Shown one piece after another: positions 32,257 to 40,249 of a stretch of DNA of 64,000 nt. The first letter of the stretch is position 1; each line of letters begins with the position of its first letter. Where the stretch lies: contig NZ_CP159486.1 of the NCBI RefSeq assembly GCF_041902845.1, positions 558,001-622,000 on the forward strand. The letters are read 5' to 3'. The position numbers and the translations under genes were made by a program. This stretch comes from Limibacterium fermenti. Lineage in GTDB: Bacteria; Bacteroidota; Bacteroidia; Bacteroidales; Dysgonomonadaceae. The notes below the pieces were generated by a model. The model saw only the letters and a list, made by a program, of their open reading frames with translations. It was not told the origin of the DNA and made no database searches.

Positions 32257-32571
32257 ATGGCAAAATTAGGAATTAGTATAGGGACAAAAGGAGATATACC
32301 CTTCGATGGAGAATTCATTGAAGAGGTAAACGAAGGCGTAAAAGTAACAACCGTCTATGTTGATTTACCCGTTAGCGAGAATGTAATTAATCAAGTATCT
32401 CAGCTTCTTGGATGCCTGAAAAGATTTCGGGATTTTCCGAAAGATTTATCAGGAAAAAAGGACTTTTCAAAAGCCCGGAAAAGATGGCATTTAGTTCAAT
32501 TATATTCTCGCGTGAAAGGAAAAATCGGAGAGGTTTATCATCACCTAAATCAGAAATTGAGAAAACGGTAG
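32257..32571 (+). CDS. Early hypothetical protein
   Basis: Starting at ATG 32257 (MAKLGISIGTKGDIPFDGEF), this 104-residue frame is the first one after the rightward promoter. The first 50 residues are mixed alpha/beta and acidic (IEEVNEGVKVTTVYVDL). The rest is basic (KRFRDFPKDLSGKKDFSKAR). An alternative minus-strand frame of 92 codons (32387-32665) overlaps the second half. The plus frame is preferred because of promoter position, but it is possible that only the N-terminal part is meaningful. Position suggests a Cro-like or anti-host role. No family is recognised. Confidence 0.5.
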   Translation: MAKLGISIGTKGDIPFDGEFIEEVNEGVKVTTVYVDLPVSENVINQVSQLLGCLKRFRDFPKDLSGKKDFSKARKRWHLVQLYSRVKGKIGEVYHHLNQKLRKR

Positions 32572-32768
32572 AAACGCTATCCTCTGAGAGTACACTGCTA
32601 ATTGATCTAAAGGTGCTCTGAGATAAATGCTTGTTTAGATGAGGGTTTTCAATAATAATTTTCATATTGCTTAATTTTTAAATATTTGACATTTCGACAA
32701 AGTTAAGCAAAAAACCCAAGGGTGATTAGGTTTGCCTTTGGGAACAATTGACAAAAATATAAAAGGCT

Positions 32769-33002
32769 ATGGAAGAGGAATTAGTAAAGCTAAGGGACGG
32801 ACTGAAAGAGTATGTTCCGGGAAACCGGAAAAAGATTGCAAGCAAGGCCGGTTGTTCTGCCGCCACTGTAAATAATGTACTGATGGGGACATCGAAGGAC
32901 ACGAAGTACAATATTATCGGCATTGCGGTTGAAATGCTGAAAGAGGCGATTGAAAGGCAAAATGATAATATGGAGAAACTGAAGGAAATTGTGAATCAAT
33001 GA
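32769..33002 (+). CDS. Small HTH protein of the early operon
   Basis: The 77-residue protein has one compact helix-turn-helix (RKKIASKAGCSAATVNNVLM) followed by a helical tail (IAVEMLKEAIERQNDNMEKL). It is a Cro- or CII-like regulator by size and position. AAAAGG precedes its ATG. A near-palindrome (CCCAAGG/CCTTTGGG, 32715-32741) just upstream may be its operator. Its stop overlaps the next start (ATGA). Confidence 0.75.
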   Translation: MEEELVKLRDGLKEYVPGNRKKIASKAGCSAATVNNVLMGTSKDTKYNIIGIAVEMLKEAIERQNDNMEKLKEIVNQ

Positions 33003-33289
33003 CGGAATTAACAAAAAGGGAGAACCAGGTGGCAGGTTTGACTGCTTGCGGATTGGCAAAGAAAGAGATCGCGTGCGAGCTTTCTATTTCTTACGGGACG
33101 GTAAGCATCCTGCTCGACAGGTGCTACAGGAAAACCGGGACAAGTAAACTGAATGAACTTGCCGGATGGTGGCTTAACGAACACTTTTCACTCGGAATAG
33201 ATTTCGAGGAATTAAAAAAAAGGGGTACTCCGATTACCTCAAAGATGATAAGGGGTATTCGTACTTTCGTATTTGACAGGCGGTGGTGA
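32999..33289 (+). CDS. LuxR-type HTH regulator
   Basis: The 96-residue protein is almost only a GerE/LuxR helix-turn-helix: LTKRENQVAGLTACGLAKKE, then IACELSISYGTVSILLDR, then CYRKTGTSKLNELAGWW. No receiver or sensor domain is present, so activity is likely set by expression. A stand-alone LuxR HTH is seen in several Bacteroides phages in the early region. It overlaps the preceding HTH gene by 4 bases. Confidence 0.85.
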   Translation: MTELTKRENQVAGLTACGLAKKEIACELSISYGTVSILLDRCYRKTGTSKLNELAGWWLNEHFSLGIDFEELKKRGTPITSKMIRGIRTFVFDRRW

Positions 33290-33314
33290 AACATAAGTAA
33301 TAGCAGATAGCGGA

Positions 33315-33614
33315 ATGATGACACTTTTATCGGAAATAAAATGGGATTCGGATAGTAGGGAATCAACCTTTACGGACCGGAATTTCGAGGCTGCGACCGA
33401 TGACGGTTTATTGCACGTATTCAGGGTATATTGCCTGATTGAACAGGAGCCCTTCCAAAACGACCGGGACAGCGAACCTGAAACGAGGGTGACAGACGAG
33501 TTTTACTCGGTATTCCTGAAAGAATCGTGGAAAGACGATTATGAAGTAAAATTGCCTTTAAAATGGCAAACAGAACTGGAAGAGGAACTGGAAGCTATTA
33601 TCAGGGCAAATTAA
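33315..33614 (+). CDS. Acidic early phage protein of unknown function
   Basis: The 99-residue protein is acidic and rich in aromatic residues (DEFYSVFLKESWKDDYEVKL), with no signal, membrane helix or known motif. Start at ATG 33315 or the adjacent 33318. It follows the LuxR-type gene by 25 bases and precedes the next gene by 3, so it is in the same operon. I do not recognise it. Confidence 0.6.
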   Translation: MMTLLSEIKWDSDSRESTFTDRNFEAATDDGLLHVFRVYCLIEQEPFQNDRDSEPETRVTDEFYSVFLKESWKDDYEVKLPLKWQTELEEELEAIIRAN

Positions 33615-33617
33615 GTA

Positions 33618-33872
33618 ATGCACGAACCTGTAACCATATGGCAATTATGCAGCATCATGTACCGGAACAGTATGTATTTCGGGCAACGTGAAGCCGCGAA
33701 GATCGTCGGCGGGCGTACACAATTGGAACGTTTGGTTGCAGAGGGGAAGGTAAGGGCAGAGAAACCATCACCGGCACAAAACGGCAAATGGTATTGTAAT
33801 GCGGGGGATGTAATTTATTATGCCAAAGATGTGGTAAGGAAGAAAAGGACTAAAAAGAATAAACAGGTATGA
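33618..33872 (+). CDS. Excisionase-like small DNA-binding protein
   Basis: The 84-residue protein has a winged-helix-like pattern (YFGQREAAKIVGGRTQLERL, then VAEGKVRAEKP and NGKWYCNAGDVIYYAK) reminiscent of MerR/Xis-type helix-turn-helix proteins, and ends in a basic tail (VVRKKRTKKNKQV). It could be an excisionase or a transcription factor. It overlaps the next small gene by 4 bases. Confidence 0.6.
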   Translation: MHEPVTIWQLCSIMYRNSMYFGQREAAKIVGGRTQLERLVAEGKVRAEKPSPAQNGKWYCNAGDVIYYAKDVVRKKRTKKNKQV

Positions 33873-34015
33873 AGGATTTTTTCTATTGGCTGTTTGAACG
33901 GCTATTCGATGAGAAAGTGAATAATGCCGCCTGTTGGACGATACTCGCCCTTGCAGCATTATTTATTGTATTCCAGTTATTGCGGGGATTGGGATATATT
34001 TTAATAACAGGATAG
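33869..34015 (+). CDS. 48-residue membrane protein
   Basis: ATG 33869 overlaps the preceding stop (ATGA). The frame has a short amphipathic N-terminus (MKDFFYWLFERLFDEKVNNA) and one transmembrane helix (CWTILALAALFIVFQLLRG). The tight overlap supports translation. Function unknown. Confidence 0.55.
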   Translation: MKDFFYWLFERLFDEKVNNAACWTILALAALFIVFQLLRGLGYILITG

Positions 34016-34073
34016 AGTTACGGGCTTTCGATATGTGTGGAATGCAACAATAAATATAAAAAACAGATTTGTT

Positions 34074-35396
34074 ATGAGTTACAAAATCAGTAATTTAATT
34101 CTTGAAAACTTTGCAAAGTATGCAAAAGTAGAGGTTTCGTTTGATGAAAACGTAACCTACCTGGCCGGAGTGAACGGATCCGGAAAAAGCACCATAGGTG
34201 TGAACGGGATATGGTTCATGTTCCAAGGCATTGCGGAAAAATCGAGCGGGGGCAACCATCCGTTGTTAGGTGAGCGCTTCCGGTTCATAGGGCCATCGTC
34301 GGCAACGGCGAGGGGAGAGATGACTTTAATTGATAATGCCAAGGGTGTAGAGATAAAAGTCATCCGGAGGTTAAGCAAATCCGGGTCGACGCTTGCGTTT
34401 GAGGCTCCCGAAGGATATAACCTTGACCAACAGTTTTTGAATGACCTGTTCAACGTGTTTTTGATCGCACCGAAAAAATTCCTTGAATTGAACACGAAAC
34501 AGCAGGCGGTGGCATTAGCTATCGATACCACATCGTACGACAACCGGATAAAGGAACTGAAAGGGAATGCCACTTTACTGAACCGGGACATGAAGCAATA
34601 TGATAACCTGCAACCGGTGGAAGAAACGAAGGAAGCTGATGTCAGGGAGTTGCAAGAAAAACGGAATGGAATTCTCCGTTTCAACGAGGCACAGGATGAA
34701 CGGCAACGGATAATCGACCGTGCAGATTTGCAATTGAAAAACGACGAACGTACTATTACGGATATCGAAGAACAGATTGCGTCGTTGCAGGCGAAACTTT
34801 CCGTCGCCAAAAACGAACGCGGGGAACATTTGAAAATCCGGGAACGGTTACCGAAACCCGAAGCTAAAAAAAACACTACGGAAATCGAAGCGGAAATAGT
34901 AGCGGCAACGGACACAAACCGGAAGGCATTCCAGTACCGTGTGTATGTTGAGCAATCGGGAAAGAAAGAAAAGTTACAAAAGGAAATAGACGGGAACAAG
35001 AAAAAGATTTCCGAAGCGGAAACGGAGCGGCTTGCCTACATTAAAAGCGCGAATCTTCCGTTTAAAAACCTTTCCTTTGACGAAGAAGGCGGATTGCTGT
35101 TCGACGGAAAACCTTTGAAGGAACCTTATTTCAGTACGGGGGAATTGCTGAAAATCATCCCTATCCTTATGACATCGCGTAATCCGGAATTGAAATATAT
35201 CTTCCTGCAAGATTGGGGGCTGTTGGACGAAGACAAACAGGAAGAAATCGAATCGTACCTGACAGGGCGGGGATACCAGCTTGTCATTGAGTATGTATCG
35301 AAGCATAAGCCCGAGGGTAAGCATTCGATTTTGCTGAAGGACAACCGTGTTGTGGAAAATTACGAAGAGGAAATTAAAGAAGAAATAACCATTTAA
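34074..35396 (+). CDS. SMC/RecN-like ATPase of the phage recombination cassette
   Basis: This 440-residue protein starts MSYKISNLILENFAKYAKVE. It has the ABC/SMC-type Walker A in LAGVNGSGKSTIG (about residues 30-42), a long coiled coil (about 165-330, for example ERTITDIEEQIASLQAKLSV) and a C-terminal half with the Walker B-like YIFLQDWGLLDEDKQEEIES. A canonical ABC signature was not identified. Such RecF/RecN-like ATPases often precede an exonuclease or annealing gene in Bacteroides phages and may load or coordinate recombination. An upstream in-frame ATG (34035) is less likely. It is followed within 11 bases by the next gene. Confidence 0.8.
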   Translation: MSYKISNLILENFAKYAKVEVSFDENVTYLAGVNGSGKSTIGVNGIWFMFQGIAEKSSGGNHPLLGERFRFIGPSSATARGEMTLIDNAKGVEIKVIRRLSKSGSTLAFEAPEGYNLDQQFLNDLFNVFLIAPKKFLELNTKQQAVALAIDTTSYDNRIKELKGNATLLNRDMKQYDNLQPVEETKEADVRELQEKRNGILRFNEAQDERQRIIDRADLQLKNDERTITDIEEQIASLQAKLSVAKNERGEHLKIRERLPKPEAKKNTTEIEAEIVAATDTNRKAFQYRVYVEQSGKKEKLQKEIDGNKKKISEAETERLAYIKSANLPFKNLSFDEEGGLLFDGKPLKEPYFSTGELLKIIPILMTSRNPELKYIFLQDWGLLDEDKQEEIESYLTGRGYQLVIEYVSKHKPEGKHSILLKDNRVVENYEEEIKEEITI

Positions 35397-35407
35397 AATT
35401 AACAGAT

Positions 35408-35875
35408 ATGATAACCGAAAGTAAAGAATTGGTAAGACATCAAGAATCCGGTACGGAGAATGATGCTTTCGAAGTGCAAAAGGTGGATTTGAAAGGGGAT
35501 TTACCCGATTTAAGCAAGGCTAACGAAATGCCTGTGGATTTATGCAGCGATTATTGGACACCGGAAGCAGCCGGGGAAATGAAGCGGTTGTATTTTGTGG
35601 AAATCAAACCCCAAAAGGTATCAAGTGCGAACAGCAGCGGGGAAATAATCGATTTGGATTGTGCCGTTTTCCTTGAACAAAAGCCGGATGGTTCGGTGCA
35701 AACCATCACCAACGGATCGCGGCGCCTGGTCGGTGTATTGGAATCGTATGCCGCCCAAGGTATGATTGGGCACGGAACGCCGTTGCAAATCACATATTTG
35801 GGTAAAAGGAAAAATAAAAGCAATAATTTTTCATCGGACAGTTGGAGCATCAAACCATTAATTATCAATATATGA
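35408..35875 (+). CDS. Unknown protein of the recombination cassette
   Basis: The 155-residue protein has an acidic N-terminus followed by a beta-rich domain (MKRLYFVEIKPQKV..IIDLDCAVFLEQKPDGSVQT..SRRLVGVLESYAAQG..TPLQITYLGKRKNKSNN). Its place between an SMC-like ATPase and a PD-(D/E)XK exonuclease-like gene, with a 4-base overlap to the latter, would suit a single-strand-binding or annealing factor, but no family motif confirms that. Confidence 0.6.
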   Translation: MITESKELVRHQESGTENDAFEVQKVDLKGDLPDLSKANEMPVDLCSDYWTPEAAGEMKRLYFVEIKPQKVSSANSSGEIIDLDCAVFLEQKPDGSVQTITNGSRRLVGVLESYAAQGMIGHGTPLQITYLGKRKNKSNNFSSDSWSIKPLIINI

Positions 35876-36975
35876 TGGAAGATTTAAGCGGACTGGAAGC
35901 AGGTAAGGAATTGAATCCCCTTGCCTACTATCCGGGCGATTATCCGGAAAAACAGGTGATGATCGATTTTATCGAGCGCCACCAGGATGAACAGCCGGTT
36001 GAGATTTTACCCGGAGAGTTGAGCCTTAACGGCTTTGCCGTAAAGGATGATATGGAAACGTACCTTGCCTCAAAGAAAATCGGGAGCGGGGGGCTGAAAG
36101 AGGTGCTTAAAACACCCCGGCATTTTTTCTATGACTGGGAGGATGAATTCACACCGAAAGAAAAGGAATATTTTGAGTTGGGGACATTTGCCCATCTGGC
36201 ATTCCTTGAGCCGGAATTATTTGAAATGGTAAAAGTGGCACCCGAATGCAACCTTGCGAGTAAAGACGGGGAGATACGGATGATTAATTTCTACCGGGAA
36301 CTGAACGGCGGGAATATCACCCGATTCGAGAGCGGTTTTAAGATGGAGGGACTGAAAGACATCCTGAAAACCGAAAAAGAGAAATGCCGATATCGTATTA
36401 TTAAACAGGAGCATCTTGAAATAATACAGGCATTGAAGAAAAATTATTACTGGTACGGCGGAGGAATCATCCCGAAAATACTGAAAGGGGCCATGGCGGA
36501 GACTTCGTTTTACGGAGTCGATGAAGCGACGGGGCTTGAGGTGAAAGTGCGCCCGGATTATTTTAATATCGAAGAAAACATCGGGGTAAATGCCATTATC
36601 AGTTTTAAAACCACACGGGCAGACAATATCGGTAAGTTCGTTTATGATGCCGCACGGCTGAAATATGAGGTTACGGAAGGGATGTACCAAAAGGTTATGA
36701 GCGATATCACCGGGCGTAAGTTCAACGCTACGATGATGATCATGTTGCAAACGGTGCCGCCTTATGATGTGGCTGTATTGTGGTGGTCACCGGACGACAT
36801 CCAATTAGGAAAATACAAATACGAAATGGCGATCATGACTGTGAAGGAATGTTTTGACAAGGGATGGTTCCCGGGATTCGATGCGTTGGCCGAAAGCGGC
36901 GCCCATGGAATTATAGACATGAAATTGCCGGAATGGGCCGAAAAGGAATTACGTCCGGTAGATATGGAGGATTAA
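35872..36975 (+). CDS. PD-(D/E)XK exonuclease-like protein
   Basis: This 367-residue protein resembles the RecE/YqaJ-type phage exonucleases (DUF3799-like). The helix GTFAHLAFLEPELFE carries the conserved His and Glu (about residue 117), KVRPDYFN the metal Asp (about 240), and NAIISFKTTRAD the Lys (about 255). In the family the position two before that Lys is acidic (DxK). Here it is Ser (SFK), so nuclease activity is uncertain. A role is expected in processing phage DNA ends for recombination, with the ATPase and the unknown protein just upstream. Start at ATG 35872 (or 35875) overlaps the previous stop. Confidence 0.75.
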   Translation: MMEDLSGLEAGKELNPLAYYPGDYPEKQVMIDFIERHQDEQPVEILPGELSLNGFAVKDDMETYLASKKIGSGGLKEVLKTPRHFFYDWEDEFTPKEKEYFELGTFAHLAFLEPELFEMVKVAPECNLASKDGEIRMINFYRELNGGNITRFESGFKMEGLKDILKTEKEKCRYRIIKQEHLEIIQALKKNYYWYGGGIIPKILKGAMAETSFYGVDEATGLEVKVRPDYFNIEENIGVNAIISFKTTRADNIGKFVYDAARLKYEVTEGMYQKVMSDITGRKFNATMMIMLQTVPPYDVAVLWWSPDDIQLGKYKYEMAIMTVKECFDKGWFPGFDALAESGAHGIIDMKLPEWAEKELRPVDMED

Positions 36976-36979
36976 GCTA

Positions 36980-37010
36980 TAAATTATAAATTACAAATTA
37001 TAAATTACAA
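36980..37010. repeat. Heptamer repeats ATAAATT/ACAAATT
   Basis: About four 7-base units (ATAAATT, ATAAATT, ACAAATT, ATAAATT and a partial ACAAA) fill the 36-base junction between the exonuclease-like gene and the next start codon. Confidence 0.7.
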
Positions 37011-37011
37011 A

Positions 37012-37830
37012 ATGGAAGAAAAGAGTGAAACTATTACGGAAGAGCAGTTACAATTTGTGCTGCCGGAAGACAATCGTTTCCCGGTTGTAATTTTCGAGGG
37101 ATTACCGCCCTTGGAGATAAAAGATAAGATATCCGTTGATTTCATTGCCATGCAGGAGCGGGGAATGAAAGCGGAGAGGTATATGACAGAGGAAGAGATA
37201 AACGGAGTACGGGCAGAATACGGGGATTTGGCGGAAAGCCGGATACCGGAATTAAGGTCGGAACTAGACAAAATTACCGCCGAATACAAGGTGAGGAAGG
37301 AAAATCTCGTAGACCGGATAGCGGCCCTTGATACACAGTTTAAAGACTTGGTACATGTGGCCAAGCAAGGAACCGCAGAGTATGAACCGGAACCGGGGAA
37401 TGCATTCAAGATACCGGTATCGGGACATTACCTCTATTATGCGTGGACGGGAACAAAATTCCAATTGATTGAGGTAAAACCGATACCGGACGGCCAGCGG
37501 TATGATTTATTCAATACGGGGGATAAAAACAAAGAATCGTTCGAAGCCGCCGGTTATAGCATCCCCGATTTCCCAATCGAAAACAGGGAACGCTACCGTG
37601 TGGTGGAATTAGGGAAAGACGATTATGTAGAGATTTGGGAAGAGAACGGAAGAGAGAGGGCGAGTCATCATTGGATAGAAGATTCATTGGATGAAGATAC
37701 GGGAACCGTTGTATCGGTTGACCGGCATGAAACCGGGGAATTCGAGCCCGGTGAAAATCCATACGAAAATGGGAAGATTGAAACACAAGAAGGGGCGGCC
37801 GGCAAAATACCGTGCGAGCCTGAAGGATAA
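37012..37830 (+). CDS. Phage hypothetical protein with a central coiled coil
   Basis: The 272-residue protein is acidic. A central coiled coil (residues about 75-110, ELRSELDKITAEYKVRKENL) separates an N-terminal region (FPVVIFEGLPPLEIKDKISV) from a beta-rich domain (VSGHYLYYAWTGTKFQLIEV). The C-terminal tail is disordered and Glu/Gly-rich. The last 62 bases overlap the HNH gene in another frame. I do not recognise a family. It may be an accessory factor for the recombination genes around it. Confidence 0.65.
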   Translation: MEEKSETITEEQLQFVLPEDNRFPVVIFEGLPPLEIKDKISVDFIAMQERGMKAERYMTEEEINGVRAEYGDLAESRIPELRSELDKITAEYKVRKENLVDRIAALDTQFKDLVHVAKQGTAEYEPEPGNAFKIPVSGHYLYYAWTGTKFQLIEVKPIPDGQRYDLFNTGDKNKESFEAAGYSIPDFPIENRERYRVVELGKDDYVEIWEENGRERASHHWIEDSLDEDTGTVVSVDRHETGEFEPGENPYENGKIETQEGAAGKIPCEPEG

Positions 37831-38032
37831 CAGTTATTGGGAGGAGGTAAAGCGGCTTGTCCGTTTACGCGATGGTTACACATGCCAGCGTTGCGGACAG
37901 CGCTATAACCTTGAAATACATCATAAAACTTATTATGTTGACGGCAAAAGCATTGTAGGGAGAGAAAAAGATTTCCTTTATTGCCTTGAGTTGCTATGCG
38001 AAAACTGTCATCAAAAAGAACATCAAAAATGA
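37769..38032 (+). CDS. HNH endonuclease
   Basis: This 87-residue protein starts MGRLKHKKGRPAKYRASLKD inside the end of the preceding gene. It has two zinc-binding pairs (CQRCG about residue 47, CENCH about 79) around the catalytic LEIHHKTYYV, the compact HNH fold. In phages such enzymes serve in packaging or recombination, or act as homing nucleases. Position among recombination genes and away from the terminase favours recombination or replication. It overlaps the next start by 4 bases. Confidence 0.85.
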   Translation: MGRLKHKKGRPAKYRASLKDNSYWEEVKRLVRLRDGYTCQRCGQRYNLEIHHKTYYVDGKSIVGREKDFLYCLELLCENCHQKEHQK

Positions 38033-38391
38033 GTAATTTATCGATAAAAGTAAATTTAATGCGTGTTCCGGGGGCGTTGTTGCTTAACTTGAAAGGGAAA
38101 CTGGAAACGAAACAGTGTGTGGTCATTCCTGTTGAGGATTCGGGTCTGTACGTAGGAGAAAAAGGCGTTTACCTGAATTTAACAGCTATTGAGTATAAAG
38201 AACGCAAATATGACGATTCGCATTTTGTGAAAATGAGTGTGGACAGGGAAGTTTATGAGGGGATGACGGAAGATGAAAGGTTAGCCATTCCCATTGTCGG
38301 AGGATTGAAACCGATTGTACCGAAAAAAATGCCGAGCGGAGGAATGATGGATATTACGGATGCGGAATATGCGGATGATTTACCATTTTGA
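38029..38391 (+). CDS. Probable phage single-stranded DNA-binding protein
   Basis: The 120-residue protein has a beta-rich body (SNLSIKVNLMRVPGALLLNL, then VYLNLTAIEYKERKYDDSHF), a Gly/Pro/Met linker (PKKMPSGGMMDITDAEY) and ends ADDLPF. An acidic linker closing in DDLPF is the hallmark tip by which bacterial SSB recruits partner proteins, and nothing else in the window carries it. The body does not show the classical SSB signature, so a divergent OB fold is proposed. Neighbours (exonuclease-like, HNH, replication initiator) fit this role. Confidence 0.6.
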   Translation: MSNLSIKVNLMRVPGALLLNLKGKLETKQCVVIPVEDSGLYVGEKGVYLNLTAIEYKERKYDDSHFVKMSVDREVYEGMTEDERLAIPIVGGLKPIVPKKMPSGGMMDITDAEYADDLPF

Positions 38392-38461
38392 AAGGAATAC
38401 CGCGGAAATAGCCGACTGCTTATGCCGTAATGGGATGATGAAGACAGGATGACAAGGTGAA

Positions 38462-38674
38462 ATGCCAAGACAAAATATTTTAGCCAATACCGGCCAGATA
38501 GAGCGATTCGAGGAACGCAAACGAGTCGAAAAACTTGCGGATTCCTGTAAAGGCAAGTACAGGAACTACCGGAAAGTGAGAATAGACACGAAGACTGAAA
38601 TCTTGGTTGACAAGTCTTGGCCGGAAGAGAAAGTGGAATGGATAATTGAAAAAATAAAAAAAAGCAGACAATAA
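38462..38674 (+). CDS. Small basic phage protein
   Basis: The 70-residue protein is rich in Lys, Arg and Glu (QIERFEERKRVEKLADSCKG, then WPEEKVEWIIEKIKKSRQ), predicted helical at both ends. No motif is recognised. It stands 70 bases after the SSB-like gene. Confidence 0.5.
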   Translation: MPRQNILANTGQIERFEERKRVEKLADSCKGKYRNYRKVRIDTKTEILVDKSWPEEKVEWIIEKIKKSRQ

Positions 38675-38717
38675 GGCAAAGGGCCTATGAATTTAAATAC
38701 GTAATATAAAAGTGACT

Positions 38718-38882
38718 ATGATGAAGACAAAAGAATTTATCGAGGCCGTAAAGGAAATGCGTACCTGCCAATGTGCCTATTTCCGTACCCGTCGCAGTGT
38801 GGAGCTGCAAAAGGCGAAAGCTTCGGAAAGGAAAGTTGATGAAATGATCAGGGAGATGAACGAGTCTCCGGTTTTATTTTGA
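38718..38882 (+). CDS. 54-residue helical phage protein
   Basis: From ATG 38718 (or 38721) the frame reads MMKTKEFIEAVKEMRTCQCA, with a charged helix after it (RRSVELQKAKASERKVDEMI). Its stop overlaps the region just before the initiator gene start. Two close Cys (CQC) are present. Function unknown; a role in replication control is suggested only by position. Confidence 0.5.
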   Translation: MMKTKEFIEAVKEMRTCQCAYFRTRRSVELQKAKASERKVDEMIREMNESPVLF

Positions 38883-38884
38883 GT

Positions 38885-39640
38885 ATGAATTATATCGAAT
38901 TGATAAATAGGTTCTGGAGTTGTTCGATAGAGCGTGCATTTAATCCAAGTGACTGCATGTTGTATTTTTATTTATTGAATACCTGCAATGCACTTCATTG
39001 GAAGCAACCGTTCGGGCAATCAGATAGGTATTTGAGCGTAAAGCTCGGGATATCGGTCAATACTATTAGAGATTCAAAAAACAGGTTAAGCCAAATGAAC
39101 CTAATCCAGTTCAAAGCACCGGAAAAAGGTTCAAAGGGTATAAACGGACAAACGAAGTATTGGTTTCCTGCAACCGCATCAAATAATGATACGGTTCCTG
39201 AAACGGTTGCGTTATCCGTATCAATGGTTGATACGGATACTGATACGGTTGTTGACACGGTTCCTGATACGGTTATTGATACGGATGATGATACGGTTCC
39301 TGATACAAACAATAAACAAAATAAAAACAAAAGAAAGAAGAGGGAAGAAACCGCCTTGAATTATCCGTTTACTTCCGAAAGGTTCATGGACATGTGGAAT
39401 AGCCTACTTGAAATACCTAAATGGAAAAAGAAGATACCGCATTCGTTACAACTGGCCCTTAATTCGCTCGGCAACTATGAGGAAGAATTTGCCATCGAGT
39501 TGATTGAAAAGAGCATTGAGGGGAATTGGCAGGGAGTAACATTTCCCAATACCCCGGACGATTATGAAAAGTGGAAAAGGAGACGAAATGAGAGCAGGAG
39601 AAGTTTTGAAAGGAAATCCCATACATCCGAGCATTTATGA
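38885..39640 (+). CDS. Replication initiator with internal iterons
   Basis: The 251-residue protein begins MNYIELINRFWSCSIERAFN and has an N-terminal winged-helix of the phage replisome-organiser type (YLSVKLGISVNTIRDSKNRL, then SQMNLIQFKA). A Thr/Asp/Val repeat linker follows (about residues 107-142, units such as TDTV and PDTV). The C-terminal DnaD-like part has FTSERFMDMWNSLLEIPKW and LIEKSIEGNWQGVTFPN. The repeat linker is encoded by 12-bp DNA iterons, a layout like the lambda O gene with its internal origin. The helicase-loader gene follows with an overlap, matching lambda O-P order. ATG 38885 is chosen over a TTG at 38879. Confidence 0.82.
   Translation: MNYIELINRFWSCSIERAFNPSDCMLYFYLLNTCNALHWKQPFGQSDRYLSVKLGISVNTIRDSKNRLSQMNLIQFKAPEKGSKGINGQTKYWFPATASNNDTVPETVALSVSMVDTDTDTVVDTVPDTVIDTDDDTVPDTNNKQNKNKRKKREETALNYPFTSERFMDMWNSLLEIPKWKKKIPHSLQLALNSLGNYEEEFAIELIEKSIEGNWQGVTFPNTPDDYEKWKRRRNESRRSFERKSHTSEHL
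39188..39310. other. 12-bp iterons inside the initiator gene, candidate phage origin
   Basis: The 9-base core GATACGGTT (variants GATACGGAT, GACACGGTT) recurs at 39230, 39242, 39254, 39266, 39278 and 39290, exactly every 12 bases, with a decayed copy at 39302. An earlier pair lies at 39188 and 39200, and a reverse copy at 39216-39222. An A-rich stretch with almost no G/C follows (about 39305-39345), the expected unwinding element. Initiator-binding iterons next to an A/T-rich region inside an O-like gene define lambdoid origins. The repeat encodes a Thr/Asp-rich linker, so protein and DNA function overlap. Confidence 0.75.
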
Positions 39641-40229
39641 TTTAACGCCGAAATTCGATGCCGGGGAGGTCTATTACCGGCTAACGGAGGAAATAGAGCG
39701 GTTGATCAGGGAAAAGCATCCTGAGGACAGGTTAATCCTGAACGAATCGAATAGATATATTATCGGCCAGGTGGCCTTGTGGTATTCGTGGGATAAACGT
39801 TTTAAAGGTTCACTTTACAAGGGATTTATGATACGGGGGAATGTGGGGACGGGAAAATCGCTTATCGTGAAAGCATTGGCAAATTTGATTACCGAAATGG
39901 AAATCCTCGTACCCTGTTTGATTCATGTATCGGAGTTGCAGGATTTATATATCCGCGGAGATTATGATGAGATCGATAAAGTGAAGAGGCGTTTCTATAC
40001 GATTATCGACGATGTGGGTGTGGAATCCGTCGAATCCAAATCATACGGGAATGTGAAGGAGCCATTCAACGATGTATTCGATTACCGGTACCGGAACGAC
40101 AAGCGAACAATCATTACTACCAATTTAACGCCGTCGGAAATCGAACAGACTTACGGTACCCGGATTATCGACCGGTTCCGCGAATGTATGAATGATTTGA
40201 TCCTGGACGGGGAGAGCTTTAGAAAATGA
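39588..40229 (+). CDS. DnaC-like helicase-loader ATPase
   Basis: The 213-residue AAA+ protein has the Walker A GNVGTGKSLIV (about residue 88), Walker B YTIIDDVGVE (about 138) and sensor-1 RTIITTNLTP, followed by the arginine finger region IIDRFRECMNDL. These are the features of DnaC/IstB-type loaders that bring DnaB helicase to the origin. ATG 39588 with AAAAGGAGA upstream is better than the in-frame 39564. It overlaps the end of the initiator gene by 53 bases. Confidence 0.9.
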   Translation: MRAGEVLKGNPIHPSIYDLTPKFDAGEVYYRLTEEIERLIREKHPEDRLILNESNRYIIGQVALWYSWDKRFKGSLYKGFMIRGNVGTGKSLIVKALANLITEMEILVPCLIHVSELQDLYIRGDYDEIDKVKRRFYTIIDDVGVESVESKSYGNVKEPFNDVFDYRYRNDKRTIITTNLTPSEIEQTYGTRIIDRFRECMNDLILDGESFRK

Positions 40230-40249
40230 AAAAGAGTAAATAATCCAAA

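Noticed and set aside
32387..32665. Minus-strand 92-codon frame in the early region
   Set aside because: It competes with the plus-strand frame at 32257. A TAACTTTG element exists upstream of it, but there is no good -33 box and it would oppose the early operon. Not excluded.
39188..39310. CRISPR array
   Set aside because: Units are 12 bp with no unique spacers and lie in frame within a coding sequence.
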